Origin: Kribbella antiqua
Lineage (GTDB): Bacteria; Actinomycetota; Actinomycetes; Propionibacteriales; Kribbellaceae
Reading direction: 5' to 3'
Assembly (NCBI RefSeq): GCF_004345665.1
Contig: NZ_SLWR01000022.1
Location: 1-50,615 of the forward strand
DNA length: 50,615 bases
Part shown: one piece after another, positions 46,280 to 50,615 of the stretch
Numbering within the stretch: position 1 is the first letter of the stretch
Layout: every line of letters begins with the position of its first letter
Translations under genes and position numbers: made by a program
Notes under the pieces: model-generated
What the model was told of the DNA's origin: nothing
The model's input: the letters and a program-made list of their open reading frames with translations, nothing else
Database searches by the model: none

Positions 46280-48046
46280 CTACTGCCCGAGGATCTTCTG
46301 GACCGCGGCTGTAGTGATCGGGTGGTAGCCGGGGCGCGCCTTCGCGAACACCTCGGCGGCGAACGCCCGGTCCGTGCCGGCCAGCGCTCGATAGACCGGC
46401 AGCACCAGCTTCATCCGCCCGACCCGGGTCAGGAACCCGGCCATTTCGGCGTACGACGCCTCATAGCTGCTGGCGGCAACGATCTGGTACCAGCGCCGGG
46501 CGATCTCGCCGTTCGCCGTACCGGTCAGGCCGAAGGCCCGATCCAGCTGCTGCAGGAGCACCGCGCTCAGTACGTCGGGAGCCGCGTCCAGGAACCGCAG
46601 CCACTCCTGCGTCGTCCACTGCTCGGCGCCCTGCGGCAGCTCACCGGTGGTCAGCCACAGATCCCTGGCCTCGTCCACCACCTGGAACCGCGCCGACTGC
46701 GCCCGCCGCGCGAAGGCCGGGATCCCCGGCTCGACCAGCCACGCCGACAGCTCGGCCTCGGTCACCACATCTGGGTGCGGCGCCATCAGGTGCTCGCGCA
46801 GATGGGCGACGAAGTCGTCCGACTCGATGCTGCGGAACGCGAACCGGTCGAAGTACCCGCGCAGGAACGGATCGAACACCTCCCGCGAGAACCGCTCCTC
46901 CAGCCAGGACAGGAACCACGACCCCTTCAGCGGCCCGAGCGCGGTCGTCCCGTGATACTCGGAGCGATGGTTCAGCCCCGGCAGCTCCACAGCCAGCTCG
47001 GCGGGCGTCAGAGGATCCAGCTTCACCACCGTCGCGTGCTGCTTGATCGCTGTCTCCATCACCGCGAACTCGGTGCCGTAGAGCGCCTCGACGATCCGGT
47101 TCTCGACGTACGCCGTGAAGCCTTCGTTGAGCCAGATGTCGTCCCAGCTGTCCTGGGTGACCAGGTTGCCCGACCAGCTGTGCGCCAGCTCGTGTGCGAC
47201 CACGCTGACGAGTGACTTGTCGCCGATCACCACCGTGGGGGTGGCGAAGGTCATCCGCGGGTTCTCCATCCCGCCGTACGGGAAGGACGGCGGCAACACG
47301 AGGAGGTCGTAGCGTCCCCAGCGGTACGGGCCGAAGAGCTCCTCGGTGACGCGCATCATCTCCTCGGTGTCGGCGAACTCGGTCGCGGCCCGGCGCGCCA
47401 TCTCCGGCTCGGCCCACACCCCGCACCGCTCGCCGATCGGCTCGAACACCAGATCACCCGCGGCAATGGCCAGCAGGTACGACGGGATCGGCTCGGGCAT
47501 CACCACGTCGTACGAGCCGGTCCGGCGGGACGTCGTGCCGTTGTCGGCGCTCATGAGGACCATCAGCTCCGGCGGAGCGGTGACGTGGGCGGAGTAGCTG
47601 AAGCGCACACCGGGTGTGTCCTGCACAGGCACCCAGCTGCGGGCGTGGATGGCCTGTGACTGGCTGAACATGAACGGCATCACGCCACCCGCGGTCATGG
47701 ACGGCTCCAGCCACTGCAGGCCGGTGGCGGTCGGGGCGGTGCGGTAGCTGACCCTCACCCGCTCGTGCCGGGCAGTGCGGATCCTCAGTGCGGAGCCGAG
47801 CTCCTTGTCGGGGACAGCCAGGCTGTACTCCAGCGGCTCCCACCCGTCGGCCGTAGCGCCCTCCACGGCCAGCACGGTCAGGTCACGCGTGTCGAGCACC
47901 AGGCGGTCGCCCGAACCGGTCCACGCGAGGGTGTGCGTGGCACTACCGGTCAGCACCTTCGCGCTGAAGTCCAGCTCGAGGTCGAGCTCGAGGTGGGTCG
48001 TCCGAACCAGGGCAGGTTCGGCGTAGGAGTGGCGGTCGTGCGTCAC
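46280..48046 (-). CDS. M1-family aminopeptidase, LTA4H-like
   Basis: 588 residues from GTG. N-terminal beta saddle, then the exopeptidase motif YGGMEN (GGMEN at 258-262) and zinc site HELAH (285-289) with Glu308 after exactly 18 residues. A C-terminal helical domain like that of leukotriene A4 hydrolase ends LPVYRALAGTDRAFAAEVFA. No signal peptide; a cytoplasmic aminopeptidase is expected. Convergent with the tandem-GNAT gene, five bases between stops. Confidence 0.93.
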   Translation of the reverse strand: MTHDRHSYAEPALVRTTHLELDLELDFSAKVLTGSATHTLAWTGSGDRLVLDTRDLTVLAVEGATADGWEPLEYSLAVPDKELGSALRIRTARHERVRVSYRTAPTATGLQWLEPSMTAGGVMPFMFSQSQAIHARSWVPVQDTPGVRFSYSAHVTAPPELMVLMSADNGTTSRRTGSYDVVMPEPIPSYLLAIAAGDLVFEPIGERCGVWAEPEMARRAATEFADTEEMMRVTEELFGPYRWGRYDLLVLPPSFPYGGMENPRMTFATPTVVIGDKSLVSVVAHELAHSWSGNLVTQDSWDDIWLNEGFTAYVENRIVEALYGTEFAVMETAIKQHATVVKLDPLTPAELAVELPGLNHRSEYHGTTALGPLKGSWFLSWLEERFSREVFDPFLRGYFDRFAFRSIESDDFVAHLREHLMAPHPDVVTEAELSAWLVEPGIPAFARRAQSARFQVVDEARDLWLTTGELPQGAEQWTTQEWLRFLDAAPDVLSAVLLQQLDRAFGLTGTANGEIARRWYQIVAASSYEASYAEMAGFLTRVGRMKLVLPVYRALAGTDRAFAAEVFAKARPGYHPITTAAVQKILGQ

Positions 48047-48194
48047 TGGGTGCTCCCCGAGTATGAGTGCGTCCGCGGAACCTTACCCACGGAAGCTGTG
48101 AAAAAGGCGACCGATCTGAGCCATCAGCACCACCGTGCCAAAACGCTGATGTTTGATCAGACGAGTGGCTTGACCGCAGGGCGACCATGGAGAC

Positions 48195-49175
48195 ATGCGG
48201 GCTGCCGCCGCCGCTGTCATCACCCTGCTGGCCACTGCCGCGTGCACCAGCGGCACCACCGCTCGCACTCCGAGCCCGACCAAGGCTCCGCCCGTCGTCG
48301 CCTCCACACCGCCGGTTGTCTCCCCCACGCCGCCTCCGCGGCCGGCGACCCTGCCGACCAGCAATGGTCCGCCAGCCGTTTCGACGCCCGTCGCCCCCTT
48401 CGACAGTGCGGCCGCGCTGGGCACCGTGCGCCACCTGGCCGGTCTCGGCCCGCGTGAGGCGACCAGTACGACGTACCTCCGCGCACTCAGCTGGCTGGAA
48501 CAGCGCTTCCGCTCAGCCGGCTACCAGACCAGACGCCAGGCGCTGCGAGTCCCAGCAGGCGTCTCCTGGGGAGTCCCAGTCCGCGCAGGCACCACCTGGA
48601 ACCTGATAGCCACCAAGCCCGGCTTCAACTCCGCAGCGCCTCACCGCATCGTCGGTGCGCACCTCGACACCGTCCCGCAGGCTCCCGGTGCCGAGGACAA
48701 CGCTTCGGGCATCTCTGTGCTCCTCGGCACCGCCCAGGTCCATCAGCGTCCCTCCGCCGTGTTCGTTGCCTTCGGCGCCGAAGAGCCACGCGGTGACGGC
48801 GACAACCGTCACCACTACGGCTCCCGCGCGTACGTCGCCTCGCTACCGCCCGCACAACGCAGAGCGCTCCGCGGCATGGTCTCCCTCGACCGCGTGGGCG
48901 TCGGCAGCGTCGTGCCCATCTGCTCGGCTGCCGCAGAGGACCCGGCACTGCGGAACGAGCTACGAGCGGCCGCCACCCGTGTGCGGGTCGAGAGCCGAGT
49001 GTGCGTGAACAGGTCGAGTGACCACTGGTCGTTCGTCCGCTCCGGTCTGCCGGGCGTCCGGCTGGGCAGTACGCCGTACGCCGAGTACCACAGCGCGCAG
49101 GACCTGCCCCGAGTTGTCTCCCCCGCCCAGCTCGATCGGACGGGCCGGGTGTTAACCGCCTGGCTCGACAGCTAA
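48195..49175 (+). CDS. M28-family metallopeptidase lipoprotein
   Basis: 326 residues. The signal peptide has lipobox TAAC (Cys17), followed by a 45-residue Pro/Thr/Ser linker. Zinc ligands are consistent with M28: His156 (GAHLDTV), Asp168 (GAEDNASG), Glu196-Glu197 (FGAEEPRGDGDN), Asp232 and a C-terminal His in AEYHSAQD. It should be an extracytoplasmic aminopeptidase. The ribosome site GGAGA is only two bases from the ATG, so the start may be leaderless. Its stop overlaps the convergent CapA stop by four bases. Confidence 0.88.
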   Translation: MRAAAAAVITLLATAACTSGTTARTPSPTKAPPVVASTPPVVSPTPPPRPATLPTSNGPPAVSTPVAPFDSAAALGTVRHLAGLGPREATSTTYLRALSWLEQRFRSAGYQTRRQALRVPAGVSWGVPVRAGTTWNLIATKPGFNSAAPHRIVGAHLDTVPQAPGAEDNASGISVLLGTAQVHQRPSAVFVAFGAEEPRGDGDNRHHYGSRAYVASLPPAQRRALRGMVSLDRVGVGSVVPICSAAAEDPALRNELRAAATRVRVESRVCVNRSSDHWSFVRSGLPGVRLGSTPYAEYHSAQDLPRVVSPAQLDRTGRVLTAWLDS

Positions 49176-50518
49176 CGCATACCGGCCAGGATCCGCTCAG
49201 CCCGGGTCCCGCTCACCACGCGGGGACTGAAGTCATTCCCGATCACGTACGGCGTCAGTCGCGCGGCCTTGAGCGTCTTACCCCAGTAGGTGAGCTCCAG
49301 CAGCACGCCTTCCTGCGTCTGCGGCGAGAAGTCCATGTCGAACACCAGATTCCCCAGTGAGTGCGCTACTACCTTCCCCGGTGGGAACTGCACGCTCTGA
49401 ACCCAGTGCGGGTGCCCGCCGATCACCAGGTCCGCTCCAGCTCGTGTCAGCGCTGTCGCCACGGTGTGCTGCGCTGTAACCGGCGTGTGCGTGTACTGCT
49501 GCCCCCAGTGCGGCAGTACGACGACCACGTCGACGGTCGCCTTCAAGGTCCTTACTGCCCTCGTGACCGCTGCCAGGTCGTCGGCGTTGAGCGGGCCGGT
49601 CCGCGGCGGCATCCGCAGGCTGAGTACGCCAGCGCTGGTCGCTGTCGCCCTCGGCGTCTCACCGATCGCGTTGAATGCGAGGAAGCCGAAGCGGACTCCC
49701 CCGCGCTCGACTCTTGCTGGCCGCGCGGCCTCGGTGAGGTTGCCTCCGGCCCCTACCGGCTGGATACCGCCCGCACGGACGAGTCGGATGGTCTCGATCA
49801 GCGCCCGCTCCTGGAAGTCACCGGTGTGGTTGTTGGCCAGCGACAGTACGTCGACTCCCGCGGCGCGCAGGCCGGCGACTACACCTGGTGGTGCGGCGAA
49901 GGAGTCACCGCCCTGCTGCGGCGTACCGGCGCGGGACAGGGTGCTTTCGAGGTTGACCACGGTCAGGTCGGCGGCGGCTAGGCGCGGTGCGATCGCACGC
50001 AGGGGTCGAGCGACGTCGCCGGTCCTTGCTGCTGCGGTGGCGACGCGGCGGCCGAGCATGACGTCGCCGCCGATGGTGAGGTCGATGACCGGTGCCGTGG
50101 GTGCTGGGCCGTTGGTTCTCAGTGGATAGCGTTTCGGGTCTTTGAAGGGGTCAACGCCTGCGACGGTGAGTGGTCTGATGGATGGGCCGGCGGTGGATGC
50201 GGGGACGATCGCCAGCGCTGTCGTCGATCGTTGGACTTCGCGCGGTGAATCGACGATGCGGAAGCCGCGCCAGGTCTTGAGGGTGCCGCTTTTGATGACG
50301 GTCGCGGTCGCTAGGTCGATGTCCTGGGCCGCGCGGGTCGGGTGGATCGCGAGGACCAAGGGTTGGGTCGTGCGCTTCGCTGCGGTTGGCGTTGGGCTGG
50401 CGGCGGGCGTCGTCGTACTAGGCGAACTGCTGCTCGGTGATGCGCTGTCTGGGCCGGTTTCGGTGCAGGCGACGAGGGCCGCCGCGAGGGCAGCCAGCGA
50501 GACCCACCGCACCGCCAT
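49172..50518 (-). CDS. CapA-family lipoprotein (metallophosphatase fold)
   Basis: 448 residues from ATG with AGGAGA upstream. The signal peptide has lipobox LVAC (Cys18), then a Ser/Thr/Pro linker and a domain of about 100 residues of unknown role. The CapA domain (about 145-400) has DLTIGGDVMLGRRV, VNLESTLSRAG, LANNHTGDFQ and the metal-binding GGHPHWVQSVQ. CapA/PgsA proteins are linked to poly-gamma-glutamate export, but the other cap genes are absent here. It may be a stand-alone surface phosphoesterase. Confidence 0.9.
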   Translation of the reverse strand: MAVRWVSLAALAAALVACTETGPDSASPSSSSPSTTTPAASPTPTAAKRTTQPLVLAIHPTRAAQDIDLATATVIKSGTLKTWRGFRIVDSPREVQRSTTALAIVPASTAGPSIRPLTVAGVDPFKDPKRYPLRTNGPAPTAPVIDLTIGGDVMLGRRVATAAARTGDVARPLRAIAPRLAAADLTVVNLESTLSRAGTPQQGGDSFAAPPGVVAGLRAAGVDVLSLANNHTGDFQERALIETIRLVRAGGIQPVGAGGNLTEAARPARVERGGVRFGFLAFNAIGETPRATATSAGVLSLRMPPRTGPLNADDLAAVTRAVRTLKATVDVVVVLPHWGQQYTHTPVTAQHTVATALTRAGADLVIGGHPHWVQSVQFPPGKVVAHSLGNLVFDMDFSPQTQEGVLLELTYWGKTLKAARLTPYVIGNDFSPRVVSGTRAERILAGMR

Positions 50519-50532
50519 GTGTTTCTCCTATG

Positions 50533-50615
50533 TCAAGCCGCAGCCGGGAGGCTGGTTGTAGGTCGGCTGTGATGGTCGTTGGTGAGGTGGTTGAAGACGG
50601 TGCGTGCGAGGCGTC
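50533..50615 (-). CDS. C-terminus of an unknown protein, cut by window edge
   Basis: The last 26 codons read RLARTVFNHLTNDHHSRPTT and end SLPAAA. The stop lies 14 bases before the CapA start, so the two could be co-transcribed. The sequence resembles the ends of some transposases, but this is too little for a family call. Confidence 0.35.
   Translation of the reverse strand, partial: RLARTVFNHLTNDHHSRPTTSLPAAA

Overview
The window is high-GC DNA (roughly 70 %) with many GTG/TTG starts, ATGA/GTGA gene overlaps, RbpA, unfused Lnt and Ppm, actinobacterial-style LuxR/histidine-kinase and TetR systems and a sigma-R type promoter. This points to an aerobic soil actinobacterium of the Nocardioidaceae/Kribbellaceae type. 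The genus is inferred from gene content and sequence style, not proven. I see no tRNA, rRNA, CRISPR array or complete prophage. Both window edges cut probable or possible transposase genes.

Layout. 0-4 kb (minus strand): a MacAB-like efflux unit (adaptor, ATPase, FtsX-type permease) ending in a small membrane-anchored DUF5666 protein. 4.1-4.6 kb: rbpA behind a textbook sigma-R promoter. 4.6-5.8 kb: an SGNH hydrolase, separated by a four-copy 38-bp hairpin repeat from the convergent lnt-ppm-fxsA envelope operon (6-8.8 kb). 8.8-9.4 kb: a gene-free, strongly structured stretch. 9.4-16.3 kb: a lysine-fermentation-type locus. kdd, an amidohydrolase, kamD, kamE and kal are read leftward; kamA is divergent; the two sides share a promoter region with a palindromic operator. 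No cleavage enzyme (kce) is present. 16.5-19.3 kb: a membrane protein fused in frame to a lipoprotein-like domain, a frameshifted HAD hydrolase gene and an Lrp/AsnC regulator. 19.4-21.5 kb: a 5'-3' exonuclease coupled to an M20 amidohydrolase. 21.5-25 kb: a NarL-type two-component system divergent from a six-helix membrane protein.

25-32.5 kb holds two multidrug-type ABC exporter systems. One is a heterodimer with one degenerate ATP site, in an operon with its own TetR repressor. The other is a full-length homodimer-type exporter divergent from a second TetR. Each TetR has a clear palindromic operator. 32.5-36.4 kb: a SNF2-family helicase coupled to a SWIM zinc-finger protein. 36.5-37.1 kb: a small ORF overlapping a hairpin, then a GNAT acetyltransferase. 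37.1-37.4 kb: a cluster of hairpins related to a palindrome at the left edge. 37.4-45.3 kb: a complete oligopeptide-type ABC importer with a gamma-glutamyltransferase-like Ntn hydrolase, a convergent GntR/FCD regulator, and a TGTATACA box over the importer promoter. 45.4-50.5 kb: a tandem-GNAT protein, an M1 aminopeptidase, an M28 peptidase lipoprotein and a CapA-type lipoprotein.

The most interesting items are the lysine locus (an unexpected amidohydrolase, missing kce, conserved active sites, clear operator), the structured RNA candidate next to it, the small-ORF/hairpin leader before the GNAT gene, the dispersed palindrome family, the hairpin tandem array, and the SNF2-SWIM pair.
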